From an uncultured Granulosicoccaceae bacterium (lineage in GTDB: Bacteria > Pseudomonadota > Gammaproteobacteria > Granulosicoccales > Granulosicoccaceae), in contig CALGLE010000002.1 of assembly GCA_937930305.1 (NCBI GenBank), positions 248,001 to 312,000 on the forward strand: 64,000 bases of DNA. Direction: 5' to 3'. A model generated the notes under the pieces. It saw only the letters and a list, made by a program, of their open reading frames with translations. It ran no database searches and had not been told where the DNA came from. Shown here piece after piece: positions 44,012 to 53,536 of the stretch. The position numbers and the translations under genes were made by a program. Position 1 is the stretch's first letter. Each line of letters starts with the position of its first letter.

Positions 44012-44803
44012 TTAGACGGGACGGACAGAAACCTCACCCGCCATCACCGCCTCTGTTCCCTTAGATGTGCTGATCAGCAAAGCCCCTGTCGCGCTCACAC
44101 CACAAGCCTTTCCGACCAGATCCTGGCCTGGGCTAACCGACACTACCTGACCAAACAAGGCGTCCACCTCACGCCATCGCGCCTCAAATTGAGACCAGCC
44201 GTGGGCATCAAATTCCTTATAAGCCTCAACAACGGCAACAGATATGGCCGCGATCAACGCATGACGATCGGGTTCGGGTTGGCAGGCCAATTTCTCCAAG
44301 CTAGTGGCCCCAATGCCCAGTTGTTCAAATTCACTTTGGTGACGAACGTTTAATCCGATTCCAGTCATCACATGCGTAGCGCTCGGCTCGCCCGCTTTTG
44401 GGGCCAACTCAATTAAGAGCCCGCCCAATTTTTGTCCCGCCACCAAGACGTCATTTGGCCACTTCAACTGCGCCTGAATGCCTAAGTGTTGACGCAGCAC
44501 ACCCACCACCGCGATGCCAGCCACCAAACTTAAGCCCAATAAACCACTGGCCGGTTGAGCTAAGGTTTGACGTAACGTGAAGGTCATATTGCCGCGCTGA
44601 GACGACCAACTTTTTCCTCGGCGTCCGTGCCCGGCTGTTTGCCAATCGGTTGCACAAACTTCCACACAGTTGGCGTCGGCCGGGGCATCAATTTCACGCA
44701 AATAATCATTGGTTGAAGGCAGTTGGTCAAACACATCCACCAACCACTTTGTCGACCCACTGGCACGGCTAATTTCACTGTGCAATGTTTCCTGCGACAA
44801 CAT
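44012..44803 (-). CDS. birA: biotin--[acetyl-CoA-carboxylase] ligase, short form
   Basis: This 263-aa ligase activates biotin with ATP and attaches it to the biotin carboxyl carrier protein. The catalytic loop is AGHGRRGKSW (family GRGRxG, here starting GHG) and the biotin/ATP site is KWPNDVLVAGQKLGG. The C-terminal SH3-like domain is present (VSVSPGQDLVGKACGV). There is no N-terminal winged helix, so it is a monofunctional enzyme and not a repressor of biotin genes. Its start overlaps the M61 peptidase stop at 44803. Confidence 0.93.
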   Translation of the reverse strand: MLSQETLHSEISRASGSTKWLVDVFDQLPSTNDYLREIDAPADANCVEVCATDWQTAGHGRRGKSWSSQRGNMTFTLRQTLAQPASGLLGLSLVAGIAVVGVLRQHLGIQAQLKWPNDVLVAGQKLGGLLIELAPKAGEPSATHVMTGIGLNVRHQSEFEQLGIGATSLEKLACQPEPDRHALIAAISVAVVEAYKEFDAHGWSQFEARWREVDALFGQVVSVSPGQDLVGKACGVSATGALLISTSKGTEAVMAGEVSVRPV

Positions 44804-46659
44804 CAGCTTGACACACTCACCGTATCGTTGTGAATCCAGGTATTAAAGCGCGCCTCATCAGCTACGGATAACACGGCGGTATCTTTCGGTGGCGAGAGAA
44901 TGGGTAAGCTGGCCACGTGTAATTCACCTAACCGAAAGTAATGAACGGTGACCACCTCTTCACTTTGCTGGCGTACCAAGTCATCAGCAAAACTGGCAAC
45001 CGACACAGACACATAATCTAATGCCACCACGGTATCGCCAGCGGCTAAGCCTGCGGCCAAGGCGGCGCCATTATTAAACACGTGGGTGATCTTTACCCCA
45101 CCAGGGGCCGATGACACGTTAGCACCCACCCAAGCCGGCAAGCTGGTCTTGGCCGCTTCACCGCCCAAATCGGTGGCACTGGATCGTGCGCGGTAGTTAA
45201 GATCAACACCCAATTGTTCCAATGCCGCCTGCATGGGCAGTTCATCGGTGGAATATAGTGCGTTATCAAAAAAGTCGCTAAGGTCCACACCGGCAATGTC
45301 GCTGGCAATGCGTTGCGGTTCGTGTTCATCAATGCCTGCACCACCGGTGCTTAACCAGTTTTGCCAAAGTGTTTGCATGACGTCATCTAAGCTTTTTTTC
45401 CCAGCGGTGGCTTTTCGAATTTCTGCGTCTAAACACACCGCTACCATCGCACCCTTGGCGTAGTAACTCACAATGGCATTGGGAGCGTTTTCATCTTGTT
45501 TATAGAACTTACTCCATGCATCAAAACTGGATTCAGTCACTGACTGCACTAGACGACCTGCCCCTCGCTGCACTCGGGTTACGATTTTTCCCAACAGTTT
45601 TAAATAGGTATCTGGTGTCACCAAACCACAACGAACAAGCAACAAGTCATCGTAGTAGGACGTCATGCCTTCAAAGAACCACAACAGTTCGGTGTAGGAT
45701 TCTGCGGCCAATTCGTAGGGGACAAAAACAGCCGGTTTGATGCGCTTAACGTTCCATGTATGAAAATATTCATGGCTGCACAAACCTAAAAATTGCACGT
45801 ACTTTTCTGAACGCTCTTCGTCTCCTGGCACCGGCAAATCATCACGCGAAACCAACAACGCGGTCGATGCTCGATGTTCAAGCCCGCCATAACCTTCGCC
45901 CACCACCATCACTAAAAACACATATTTATCTTGCACCGGCGAGGGTTCACCAAAGAACTTAATTTGATATTCGCAAATAACGATTAAGTCTTTAACAATG
46001 CGTTGAATATCCGTGTGGTAGCGGCCGGTGAGTACCAGTTCATGCTGCAAGCCAGCCGCAGTAAAAGATACGCGTTCAAAATTTCCCATTTCCACTGGGT
46101 GATCGATTAGGTCGTCATAATCTATCGCTTCGTACAGCCCAAAGCCCTCATCGTTCACATCCCGTGGTTTCAGACTGGTTGCCACTTGCCAACCGAGGCA
46201 CGCATCCGAATCACTGGGCACAAGATTCACGGTGTGCTCCGAAGCTTCGTGCCCGTCAGCGCTTAAGAACACACTCGTTCCATTAAAAAAGCCGTGATTC
46301 GCATCGAGGTGCGCGGTGCGTACTGATAAATCCCAGGCGTACACCACGTAGTGCAAGGTGAGTGCTTTCAGTCCAGCTGGGGCTTGCCAAGTGGTTTTAT
46401 CCAATTTCATTAGTTCGACGGGGTTAGCGCCACTGGCGGCATCGATGGTGATGATGTTCTTGGAAAAATCCCGAATCATGTAACTGCCCGGAATCCATGT
46501 GGGCAGGCGCACGACTTGGCCATCCGGATTTGGGTTAGTGATGTGCATTTGCACAGTGAATTCATGCGCTTCTGGATGACTGGCGTGCAGAGAGTACTGA
46601 ATGGACAAAGGGATGCTCGAATGCTTGAGAATAAGGAATCGCCGTACGATACCACTCAT
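44803..46659 (-). CDS. M61-family (glycyl aminopeptidase-like) metallopeptidase with PDZ domain
   Basis: This protein of about 618 aa has an N-terminal beta domain (IQYSLHASHPEAHEF, LPTWIPGSYMIRDFSKNI). The gluzincin catalytic domain follows, with HEYFHTWNVKRIKP (HExxH zinc site) and the preceding GLEHRASTAL. A C-terminal PDZ domain contains THVFNNGAALAAGLAAGD. The ATG at 46659 has GAGG 8 nt upstream; the longer reading lacks support. No signal peptide is seen, so it should be cytosolic. It is divergent from the lytic transglycosylase and overlaps birA. Confidence 0.92.
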   Translation of the reverse strand: MSGIVRRFLILKHSSIPLSIQYSLHASHPEAHEFTVQMHITNPNPDGQVVRLPTWIPGSYMIRDFSKNIITIDAASGANPVELMKLDKTTWQAPAGLKALTLHYVVYAWDLSVRTAHLDANHGFFNGTSVFLSADGHEASEHTVNLVPSDSDACLGWQVATSLKPRDVNDEGFGLYEAIDYDDLIDHPVEMGNFERVSFTAAGLQHELVLTGRYHTDIQRIVKDLIVICEYQIKFFGEPSPVQDKYVFLVMVVGEGYGGLEHRASTALLVSRDDLPVPGDEERSEKYVQFLGLCSHEYFHTWNVKRIKPAVFVPYELAAESYTELLWFFEGMTSYYDDLLLVRCGLVTPDTYLKLLGKIVTRVQRGAGRLVQSVTESSFDAWSKFYKQDENAPNAIVSYYAKGAMVAVCLDAEIRKATAGKKSLDDVMQTLWQNWLSTGGAGIDEHEPQRIASDIAGVDLSDFFDNALYSTDELPMQAALEQLGVDLNYRARSSATDLGGEAAKTSLPAWVGANVSSAPGGVKITHVFNNGAALAAGLAAGDTVVALDYVSVSVASFADDLVRQQSEEVVTVHYFRLGELHVASLPILSPPKDTAVLSVADEARFNTWIHNDTVSVSS

Positions 46660-46796
46660 GGAAAACACCTCGCACCCCAAAGCTCCCCACCAAAACCCGC
46701 CCGAGAGGCTCTGCGCGCGGAGATTGGGGGTCGCGTTCTGGTGTGAGGTGGAATAAACCGACTTCACAAATTCGTCGAATTGCCGATACCCCTGGT

Positions 46797-47444
46797 ATGT
46801 CGAGGTGGGTTTCTCTCATAACAGCCGTTGGCTTTCTAAGTGCGCTCGGCACAGCCTCTGCCGTGCTCGCAGGCGAACGGGTGATCAAACAACGCGGTGC
46901 TGATGGCACTGTGATGTTCAGTGATGCCCCCATGAATAAGAGCGGTCAGCGTGTGGCCTACGCCAGTTCTTACGGCAGACCACCCGCCACAGCGTCCTGC
47001 CAGGGCCAAACCGAAGCTAAGTTGCAGGCGCGTCGCCAGGCCTTATCTGACGAGTTCCAAGTAGCCGCCGTCCTCAGCGGCTTAAGTGTTGAACTGCTCA
47101 CAGCGGTTGCCAGAGTGGAATCTTGCTTTGATCCAAAAGCTCGCTCAGTCGCTGGTGCACTGGGGGTTATGCAGTTAATGCCGGGTACCGCCAAGGAACT
47201 GGGCGTGGCAAACGCCTTCGATGCACAATCGAATATTACGGGCGGAGCAACCTATTTAGCGAAAATGCTGAAACGCCACAACGGCGATTTACCACTGGCT
47301 TTGGCTTCCTACAATGCAGGACCGGGAGCTGTGGCTAAACACGGCGGCATTCCACCCTACCCCGAAACTCAGCGCTACGTTGCTAAGGTGACTCAACAGC
47401 TAGCTCAAAACCAGGACAATCCTAAGCTAAGCTCACGGCTATAA
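46797..47444 (+). CDS. lytic transglycosylase (SLT domain) with N-terminal DUF4124-like region
   Basis: This protein of about 215 aa has a signal peptide (SLITAVGFLSALGTASAVLA). A short DUF4124-type segment follows (VIKQRGADGTVMFSDAP), then a Slt domain with the catalytic Glu in AVARVESCFDPKA and the motifs GVMQLMPGTAKELG and ASYNAGPGAVAKHGG. It cleaves peptidoglycan strands in the periplasm to form 1,6-anhydromuropeptides. Its stop lies 8 nt before glnS, so they may be co-transcribed. The start at 46797 gives a proper signal peptide. Confidence 0.9.
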   Translation: MSRWVSLITAVGFLSALGTASAVLAGERVIKQRGADGTVMFSDAPMNKSGQRVAYASSYGRPPATASCQGQTEAKLQARRQALSDEFQVAAVLSGLSVELLTAVARVESCFDPKARSVAGALGVMQLMPGTAKELGVANAFDAQSNITGGATYLAKMLKRHNGDLPLALASYNAGPGAVAKHGGIPPYPETQRYVAKVTQQLAQNQDNPKLSSRL

Positions 47445-47452
47445 TCTGAGCC

Positions 47453-49114
47453 ATGACACAAGATGACTCGCACGTAGGCGCTAATTTCATTCGAAATCTG
47501 ATCGATGCCGATCAAAAATCGGGTAAGCATGACGGGCGTGTCACCACACGTTTCCCCCCAGAACCCAATGGCTATTTGCATATCGGCCACGTCAAGTCCA
47601 TTTGTTTGAACTTCGGCGTTGCTGAACACTACAACGGCAGCTGCAACTTACGTTTTGACGACACCAACCCAGCCAAAGAAAGCGAAGAGTACGTTAACGC
47701 CATAAAAGCGGATGTGAAATGGCTGGGGTTCGAATGGGATGAACTTCGCCACGCATCAGACTACTTCGATCAACTGCACGACTTCGCAGTGGATTTAATC
47801 AAACAAGGCAAGGCCTACGTGGACAGCTCAAGCGCAGAAGAGATGCGCCAGATGCGCGGCACCCTAACCGAACCCGGTAGAGAAAGCCCGTACCGTAATC
47901 GTACGGTGGAACAAAACTTAGAGCTGTTTGCAGGCATGAAAGCGGGCGACTTTGACGACGGTGAGCACATTCTGCGAGCGAAAATTGATATGAGCTCAGG
48001 CAATATCAATTTACGAGATCCTGCCCTGTACCGCATTCGCAAAATCTCCCATGTACGAACTGGGGATAAGTGGAACATCTATCCGATGTATGACTTCACC
48101 CACTGTTTGTCCGATGCCATCGAAGACATCACACACTCTCTGTGCACTTTAGAATTTGAAGACCATCGCCCCCTGTATGACTGGGTGATTGATCAGCTCG
48201 ACACACCCAGCCACCCGCAGCAAATTGAATTCGCCCGCTTACATCTTGAATACACCATGCTAAGTAAGCGCCGATTAATTCAGCTAGTTAACGACAATTT
48301 GGTGGATGGCTGGGACGATCCACGCATGCCAACCATTCTTGGCTTACGGCGACGCGGCTATACCCCGGCAGCACTTAAAGATTTTTGCGAACGCATTGGT
48401 ATCACTAAAAACGATTCAGTAATTGAAATGGCTGTGCTGGAAACCTGCATTCGAGACGACTTAAACACCCATGCAGAGCGTCGTTTAGCTGTGTTAGACC
48501 CCATCAAAGTGGTTATTACGAGCTTGGCTGATGATCATGCGCAAGAACTGACGTTTAAAAATCACCCACAGGATGATTCTGCCGGTACTAGGCCTTACAC
48601 CTTCACAAAAGAGGTGTACATAGAACGAGAGGATTTTGCCGAAAACCCGCCACCTAAATACCAACGATTAATTCCCGGCGGTGAGGTGCGATTGCGAGGC
48701 TGCTACGTAATAAAATGCACAGAGGTTATAAAAAACTCCGACGGCGATGTGATTGAACTGCATTGCACACACGATCCAGACACACTAGGCAAAAAACCCG
48801 AAGGCAGAAAGGTGAAAGGCGTGGTGCATTGGGTATCGGCAAAAACAGCAGTACCCGCCACGGTTCGTTTGTACGATCAACTCTTTAACACGCCAAACCC
48901 TGCGGCCGAGGCCTCTTTTGAAGCTGCATTAAGCCCCAATTCAGTCACTGTACTAAGCAATGCGTTAGTGGAACCATCACTAGCCCAAGCGCCAGCTGAG
49001 ACCCGTTTTCAATTTGAACGAACGGGTTATTTCGTTGCCGACAGAAACGAACACAGTGAAAGCAATCCGGTGTTTAACCGAGTGGTGACATTACGCGATG
49101 TTTGGGCAAAATAA
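47453..49114 (+). CDS. glnS: glutaminyl-tRNA synthetase
   Basis: This 553-aa class I synthetase has the HIGH motif in [14 protein letters not shown] and a KMSKS-like loop [22 protein letters not shown] and the two-part C-terminal anticodon-binding barrel ([27 protein letters not shown]) mark it as GlnRS and not bacterial GluRS. Full-length GlnRS is typical of gammaproteobacteria. It charges tRNA-Gln directly. Confidence 0.97.
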   Translation: MTQDDSHVGANFIRNLIDADQKSGKHDGRVTTRFPPEPNGYLHIGHVKSICLNFGVAEHYNGSCNLRFDDTNPAKESEEYVNAIKADVKWLGFEWDELRHASDYFDQLHDFAVDLIKQGKAYVDSSSAEEMRQMRGTLTEPGRESPYRNRTVEQNLELFAGMKAGDFDDGEHILRAKIDMSSGNINLRDPALYRIRKISHVRTGDKWNIYPMYDFTHCLSDAIEDITHSLCTLEFEDHRPLYDWVIDQLDTPSHPQQIEFARLHLEYTMLSKRRLIQLVNDNLVDGWDDPRMPTILGLRRRGYTPAALKDFCERIGITKNDSVIEMAVLETCIRDDLNTHAERRLAVLDPIKVVITSLADDHAQELTFKNHPQDDSAGTRPYTFTKEVYIEREDFAENPPPKYQRLIPGGEVRLRGCYVIKCTEVIKNSDGDVIELHCTHDPDTLGKKPEGRKVKGVVHWVSAKTAVPATVRLYDQLFNTPNPAAEASFEAALSPNSVTVLSNALVEPSLAQAPAETRFQFERTGYFVADRNEHSESNPVFNRVVTLRDVWAK

Positions 49115-49344
49115 GAGCGTATGAAACTCAACGCACGTCACTTAATTGACTAGGCGCAATAAAAGCACGCATATCCTCATATTTATATTGACGACAGCCC
49201 GTAGGACTACTATCTAAAAAGGGTAATCGCCGTCGAATGACTGACACTGGATTGTCCGTTCGAATTGTTGGAGCTGAAGTTCGCGGCAACAAAACAATCC
49301 TTTTGTCATCGACAACAATTTAATGCTTGTGAGGTCTGGTACTG

Positions 49345-50859
49345 ATGCATAACCGAATCCCCCCTATTTTTAAAATAAGCGCACTGGCTGCTGCTGTGTT
49401 CACTCTCTCTGGTTGCGCAACCAGTTCATTGCCATTGCCTAGTGATTTGGGTAGTTCCATTGGCAACACCATCATGGACGCCGGGCGCGTAACCGCAAAC
49501 GCCAGCCTGAAAGCGCTTGAAGGAACCAAGAAAATCGTTGGACTGGACCGTTTAGAACGTAGCCGTGATCAAGAGCTGGACGAAGTTGACCTAGCGCTTA
49601 TTGATACCCAAGACACTTGGGAAGCAGAACAGCCAGTAACCGCCACAGGCGTTGCTGTGCGCACCGCTGAGATGCAACCCGGTGGCATGCCAGCAATTGC
49701 ATCCGTTCCTGCGATTGACCCCAATGCCGTACCCGTAGCAACCGTTGACTACACCCACATCGTAGGGCAACAAGAAACCATGTGGACCATTGCAAAAAGC
49801 ACCACCGGAAATGCCAACAACTGGCGAATCCTTGCAGAGATTAATCAACTGAACTTAAACACGCCCATGCAAATCGGCCAAGAGATATTGATTCCTGCAG
49901 ACCTTGTATTGCCTGAGATCGTAGCCTCAATTGAGCCAAGCCCATTACTTGAAAACACCGCAGCTGTTGAGACAACGATTGCAGCTGCCAATCCAACTGC
50001 CTTAGAAGAGCTACCACCGCTTGATTTACAGGACGGTACTGAGGTTGCTATTCGGCCAATCACGCAAGAAAGCCTTGAAAGTGATCCACTCAATTTAACC
50101 GCTGATAACGATGCACTAGCAGGTGATGTAGATAACGAACTGATCATCATAGAAGCTAGCGCAAAGGCGCCGGTTGAAGCTGAGCTTGAATCTGATTTCG
50201 ATCCATCTGTTGGCGCAATTGCACTGAAAGCCGATGCCGGTGAAACCTTGTGGGACATGGCAAAAAGAACCACAGGTGATGCCACTAACTGGAAAGTTAT
50301 CGCTGAAAACAATCGTTTTACAGAAACTGACATCGGTCGGATTCGATACGGTCAAACCATCTACATCCCATCTGAGCTAGTAAAAGCAGAGCTTGGCGGT
50401 GAAAAGGTCGAAGACGTTGATGTTGCTGCAGTGGTAGCCAAACCCGAAACAGCCGTTGATGCCAAAGCTGATGCTGCGGCAACCGATAACTTAGTGGCAG
50501 CCTCGGTTGATGTTGATGAGGCCGTTAATCAAGAAGCGGTTGATGCCACTTCACAGCTAGTGGCATCCGCCAGTAACTTGATGGATGAAACGCAAGAAAT
50601 CAAAATCGTTGAAGCAAAATATCAATCCGATGATGTGATGAATGTGATGCCGTCAGATGACAGCAGCAGTGATCAAATCATTATGGTTAGCGGTACTTAT
50701 TACCCGAAAGCGGTTTACAACGAAGCGGACTTTTCATCCAGCTTATTAATGCGGGTATCTCCAGGCACTGAAATGATGGTGTCGCGCGCTATGGGCCCTT
50801 GGTTTGAAGTGCAAACAGAGAACGGCGTGGGTTACATGCATTCTCGCGATATCAAATAA
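49345..50859 (+). CDS. LysM/SH3 envelope lipoprotein
   Basis: This 504-aa protein has a lipobox (TLSGC). It has two LysM domains (about residues 132-186: YTHIVGQQETMWTIA to IGQEILIPADL; and about 288-346: ADAGETLWDMAKRTTGD to YGQTIYIPSEL), acidic low-complexity linkers, and a C-terminal SH3-like domain (TYYPKAVYNEADFSSSLLMR, WFEVQTENGVGYMHSRDI). LysM and SH3 domains bind peptidoglycan, so this is a wall-bound outer-membrane lipoprotein. It ends at a strong terminator. The next gene encodes a second lipoprotein with the same SH3 module. Confidence 0.88.
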   Translation: MHNRIPPIFKISALAAAVFTLSGCATSSLPLPSDLGSSIGNTIMDAGRVTANASLKALEGTKKIVGLDRLERSRDQELDEVDLALIDTQDTWEAEQPVTATGVAVRTAEMQPGGMPAIASVPAIDPNAVPVATVDYTHIVGQQETMWTIAKSTTGNANNWRILAEINQLNLNTPMQIGQEILIPADLVLPEIVASIEPSPLLENTAAVETTIAAANPTALEELPPLDLQDGTEVAIRPITQESLESDPLNLTADNDALAGDVDNELIIIEASAKAPVEAELESDFDPSVGAIALKADAGETLWDMAKRTTGDATNWKVIAENNRFTETDIGRIRYGQTIYIPSELVKAELGGEKVEDVDVAAVVAKPETAVDAKADAAATDNLVAASVDVDEAVNQEAVDATSQLVASASNLMDETQEIKIVEAKYQSDDVMNVMPSDDSSSDQIIMVSGTYYPKAVYNEADFSSSLLMRVSPGTEMMVSRAMGPWFEVQTENGVGYMHSRDIK

Positions 50860-50900
50860 ACGCTATACTCTGCTGCGCTTTTCGCGCAGCGAATCATCAA

Positions 50901-50934
50901 AAAAACCGCTGTGCGAAAGCCAGCGGTTTTTTTT
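50901..50934 (+). terminator. intrinsic terminator after the LysM lipoprotein gene
   Basis: A 10-bp stem AAAACCGCTG/CAGCGGTTTT (50902-50911 with 50921-50930) with a GCGAAAGC-type loop region is followed by a run of eight T. Confidence 0.9.
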
Positions 50935-51132
50935 CGCCTATAACTTAGGTCTCAAAACACGCCCAATGCCCCCCTTTTTGTGATGAATATCATGATGTTG
51001 GAGGCATACCGAGACGCTGGACACCTGAAAACCCTGAATCAATTCGCGGCAACCGCTAGTTGGAGTGATTATCATGTGCACACTTTCAACGAAGGCGAGC
51101 GAACTGGCTCGATCCAGTTTGCGGATAACAAT

Positions 51133-51678
51133 ATGAACAATCCTTCTTACCCCATTATTCGAAATTTTTCCGCAGCTTTTGTAAGCGCTGTTGTACTCAA
51201 TGCTTGTGCCACCACACCAGACTCAACGGCTCAATCTGATTTTCTGTTAAATCCTGCCTCTAGCTCAGCTTCAGTTACTGAGATTCCATCCACTGGTGCA
51301 GTGAGAAGTTTGAATCGTAAAGATTCTAAAGGCTGGGTTAACAGTATTGATGACACAGGACCAGATGCTGCAAAGGTCGTTGTTAACAAGGCCAACCCTA
51401 ATAAGCGTTTCGTATTAAGACCTTTGGGCGCTGATGTGAGTGGTGATTCGGTTGCTGCAACGCTTGTGGGCAACGATTACATTAAAATCATCGGCAGCTA
51501 CTTTCCCAAAGTTGTTTATCAATCGCCTCGATTAAACGCTAAACTGCTTATGCGGGTTGCACCTGGCAGCAAGTTTCCATTGGAAAAACTAGACGATGGT
51601 TGGTATCAAATCAGCACAGATCAAGGTTCGGGGTATCTTCGTTTGCAAGACGGCCAGCCTACCGATTCAAAAGGATAA
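51133..51678 (+). CDS. SH3-domain lipoprotein, partial paralogue of the upstream LysM protein
   Basis: This 181-aa protein starts at the ATG at 51133 (MNNPSYPIIRNF), which puts a signal and lipobox-like VVLNAC at the N-terminus; the longer reading to 50980 has neither. The C-terminal domain GSYFPKVVYQSPRLNAKLLM, then WYQISTDQGSGYLRLQDG, aligns with the SH3-like end of the 49345-50859 product (GTYYPKAVYN...LLMRVSPG...GYMHSRD). It lies 15 bp before sixA on the same strand. It is probably an envelope protein contacting peptidoglycan. Confidence 0.75.
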   Translation: MNNPSYPIIRNFSAAFVSAVVLNACATTPDSTAQSDFLLNPASSSASVTEIPSTGAVRSLNRKDSKGWVNSIDDTGPDAAKVVVNKANPNKRFVLRPLGADVSGDSVAATLVGNDYIKIIGSYFPKVVYQSPRLNAKLLMRVAPGSKFPLEKLDDGWYQISTDQGSGYLRLQDGQPTDSKG

Positions 51679-51693
51679 TCTTAAGGACTTTGT

Positions 51694-52203
51694 ATGCTGA
51701 ACCTAACGCTGGTTCGGCATGCAAAGTCTAGCTGGAACTCAAGTAACGCCTCAACAGATCACGATAGGCCATTAAACAATCGTGGCTTAGCTGACGCCCC
51801 GTTTATTGCAAAAACCTTAATTGAACGCGGCCTATCGCCAAAACGCTGTTTAGTTAGTTCGGCCACCCGCACCCAAGAAACCGTTGCCGCCTTTATAGAG
51901 GCGGGTTTGGTAAGCAAATCAAACGTGCACTTCGACCAAACGCTTTATCTTGCCAGCCCAGACACTATTCTTAATGTGGTGCAAGAGGATTTTCTTACCC
52001 AAAAAAAACCACCACAACATGTGATGGTCATTGCACACAACCCAGGCATTGAAATTTTGGCCGACAACCTAAGCGCTTTTAAAACCGGCCCCATGCCCAC
52101 TTGCGCCGTGGCGCACTTTTCAATCGATGCGAACGATTTTGCCTTAATCAACACAGCCAACGCTCATTTGGAATTTTTTATTACCCCTAAAGCTCTGCGA
52201 TAG
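51694..52203 (+). CDS. sixA: SixA-type phosphohistidine phosphatase
   Basis: This 169-aa histidine-phosphatase-superfamily enzyme has the catalytic motif LVRHAKSSWN, the conserved arginine region SSATRTQETV, and the second active-site histidine in VMVIAHNPGIEIL. SixA removes phosphate from histidine in phosphorelay and PTSNtr proteins. Length and the RHAKS motif are typical of SixA over broader phosphoglycerate mutases. Confidence 0.88.
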   Translation: MLNLTLVRHAKSSWNSSNASTDHDRPLNNRGLADAPFIAKTLIERGLSPKRCLVSSATRTQETVAAFIEAGLVSKSNVHFDQTLYLASPDTILNVVQEDFLTQKKPPQHVMVIAHNPGIEILADNLSAFKTGPMPTCAVAHFSIDANDFALINTANAHLEFFITPKALR

Positions 52204-52297
52204 TCCTTTGCATTGATCACTGGCATTGATCACTTGCACTACTTGCTTGGCATGAAACCTCGGCGCAAAAATTTTTGCGCTTTTCGCACCAACAGTA

Positions 52298-52528
52298 CTA
52301 GGGGTTTATCACCGTTAATTCTATCGATGGAGTATCACCCTTTCGATAATAGGCGGGTTGTTTACGCATTCCGGCAAGGGCTGCGTCTCTCTCGGCTGCA
52401 GTGGCATACCAACGTGCCCCTGACCACTCATCGCCCAACAGATGCGGCTCGGACATGGGATCGCCTTCTGGCAAGGTAACCGCGATTCCGTATGGCTTGC
52501 CTTCAGGGCCTGAAACTGATGAATTCAT
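52298..52528 (-). CDS. small conserved hypothetical protein
   Basis: This 76-aa soluble protein starts MNSSVSGPEGKPYG (ATG at 52528; a TTG five codons upstream is the alternative). It contains VTLPEGDPMSEPHLLGDEW, WYATAAERDAALAGM and YYRKGDTPSIEL. The even spacing of polar and aromatic residues and the strand-helix pattern look like a real protein. It resembles small uncharacterised proteins of gammaproteobacteria, from general recall only. It converges on sixA. Confidence 0.65.
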   Translation of the reverse strand: MNSSVSGPEGKPYGIAVTLPEGDPMSEPHLLGDEWSGARWYATAAERDAALAGMRKQPAYYRKGDTPSIELTVINP

Positions 52529-52643
52529 GTGGGATATATCCAAAAATGATGAAACTGAGTCTAGTCGAACAAGCTACCTTAGGACAACAGCCAACCGACT
52601 GGTTAGACTGATACCTCAATATTGAAATCATGAAGATATTCAC

Positions 52644-52988
52644 ATGCAACGAATGACGTTATTGAGCCTGATCACAATCGCCACCTTGGTGTTGTCAGGC
52701 TGTACACAGGAAACCCAGAATAAATTAGGCCGCTCCATTCAGAACTGGACGGGCACTGACGGGGTTATTGAAATTTACGCTGGCGAGAAGCTGGTTCGCC
52801 GCTTCATGCAAATCGATAAGCTCAGCACCGCCACTGGAACCGACAACGGAGCGGATCGACCTTACCGCTTTGGCTACGGCATCATGGACACCAATTTGAA
52901 CGCTGAAGTGGATCCTGGCGAAAAGAAGGTCTATTTCGAATTCAGTGATTACTCCACGTCATACATCTTTTTCGAAGACCCAAATTAA
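52644..52988 (+). CDS. small hypothetical lipoprotein
   Basis: This 114-aa protein has a clear lipoprotein signal (lipobox LVLSGC). The mature domain includes TGTDGVIEIYAGEKLVRRF, DRPYRFGYGIMDTNLN and KKVYFEFSDYSTSYIFFED, giving a compact beta-rich fold. The family is not recognised. It is divergent from the small gene at 52298-52528. Confidence 0.7.
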   Translation: MQRMTLLSLITIATLVLSGCTQETQNKLGRSIQNWTGTDGVIEIYAGEKLVRRFMQIDKLSTATGTDNGADRPYRFGYGIMDTNLNAEVDPGEKKVYFEFSDYSTSYIFFEDPN

Positions 52989-53127
52989 GCAGCTTACAAA
53001 AATTATGACGCACTGAAAGTCAAAAAAATACTCATATATCAAATACTTATTTGACTTGTCAGCAGTAGTTACTATTCTTCTTTGCACGTGCCACGAATCA
53101 TTTTAGTGTCACGTTCTCACCCCCAGT

Positions 53128-53156
53128 AGGGCTCGACATTGTCGGGCCCTTTTTTT
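53128..53156 (+). terminator. intrinsic terminator upstream of the ibaG-like gene
   Basis: An interrupted stem AGGGC (53128-53132) with GCCCT (53146-53150), plus an inner CGAC/GTCG pair, is followed by seven T. It ends the preceding lipoprotein transcript and lies only about 15 bp before the ibaG start, so ibaG must have a promoter overlapping or within this element, or read through it. Confidence 0.8.
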
Positions 53157-53171
53157 GTGTATTCTAAGCAC

Positions 53172-53432
53172 ATGGAATCGCAAAACCCCGTAATTCGTAT
53201 GGACTACTTCAGTGGCCTTGTTGAAAAGGCTATTGAGGGTTCAAGTGCCGTTATTTCCGGCGATGGTAGTAAGTTTGAAGCTCGTGTGGTGTCTGACACC
53301 TTCGAAGGGCTTAGCACGGTCAAAAGGCACCAATTGGTGTACGGAGCGCTGCAAGAGCACATCCAATCGGGTGCCATTCATGCCTTAACAATCAAAGCAT
53401 TGACGCAAGCAGAATCCGACGCGGCAGGTTAA
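53172..53432 (+). CDS. ibaG: BolA/IbaG-family protein
   Basis: This protein of about 86 aa has the BolA fold: an N-terminal helix (YFSGLVEKAIEGSSAVISGD), FEARVVSDTFEGLSTVKRH with the conserved RH, and LVYGALQEHIQSGAIHAL TIKA in the last helix-strand. IbaG/BolA proteins bind [2Fe-2S] clusters together with Grx4-type glutaredoxins such as the grxD product at 11.9 kb. The start at 53172 is favoured over the upstream ATG, which lies inside the terminator stem. No clear ribosome site is seen. Confidence 0.85.
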   Translation: MESQNPVIRMDYFSGLVEKAIEGSSAVISGDGSKFEARVVSDTFEGLSTVKRHQLVYGALQEHIQSGAIHALTIKALTQAESDAAG

Positions 53433-53536
53433 CAGTCAATTAACGACTAATAAAGCCACTCTTTTTTTGAGAAACAGTTCACAAATGGCCCGAAAATAGC
53501 TGCATAAACAGCCTGATCATTTGAGGGGAAATCCCT

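Noticed and set aside
50980..51132. N-terminal extension of the SH3 lipoprotein to 50980
   Set aside because: The added residues show no secretion signal, while the ATG at 51133 gives a signal with a lipobox-like cysteine.
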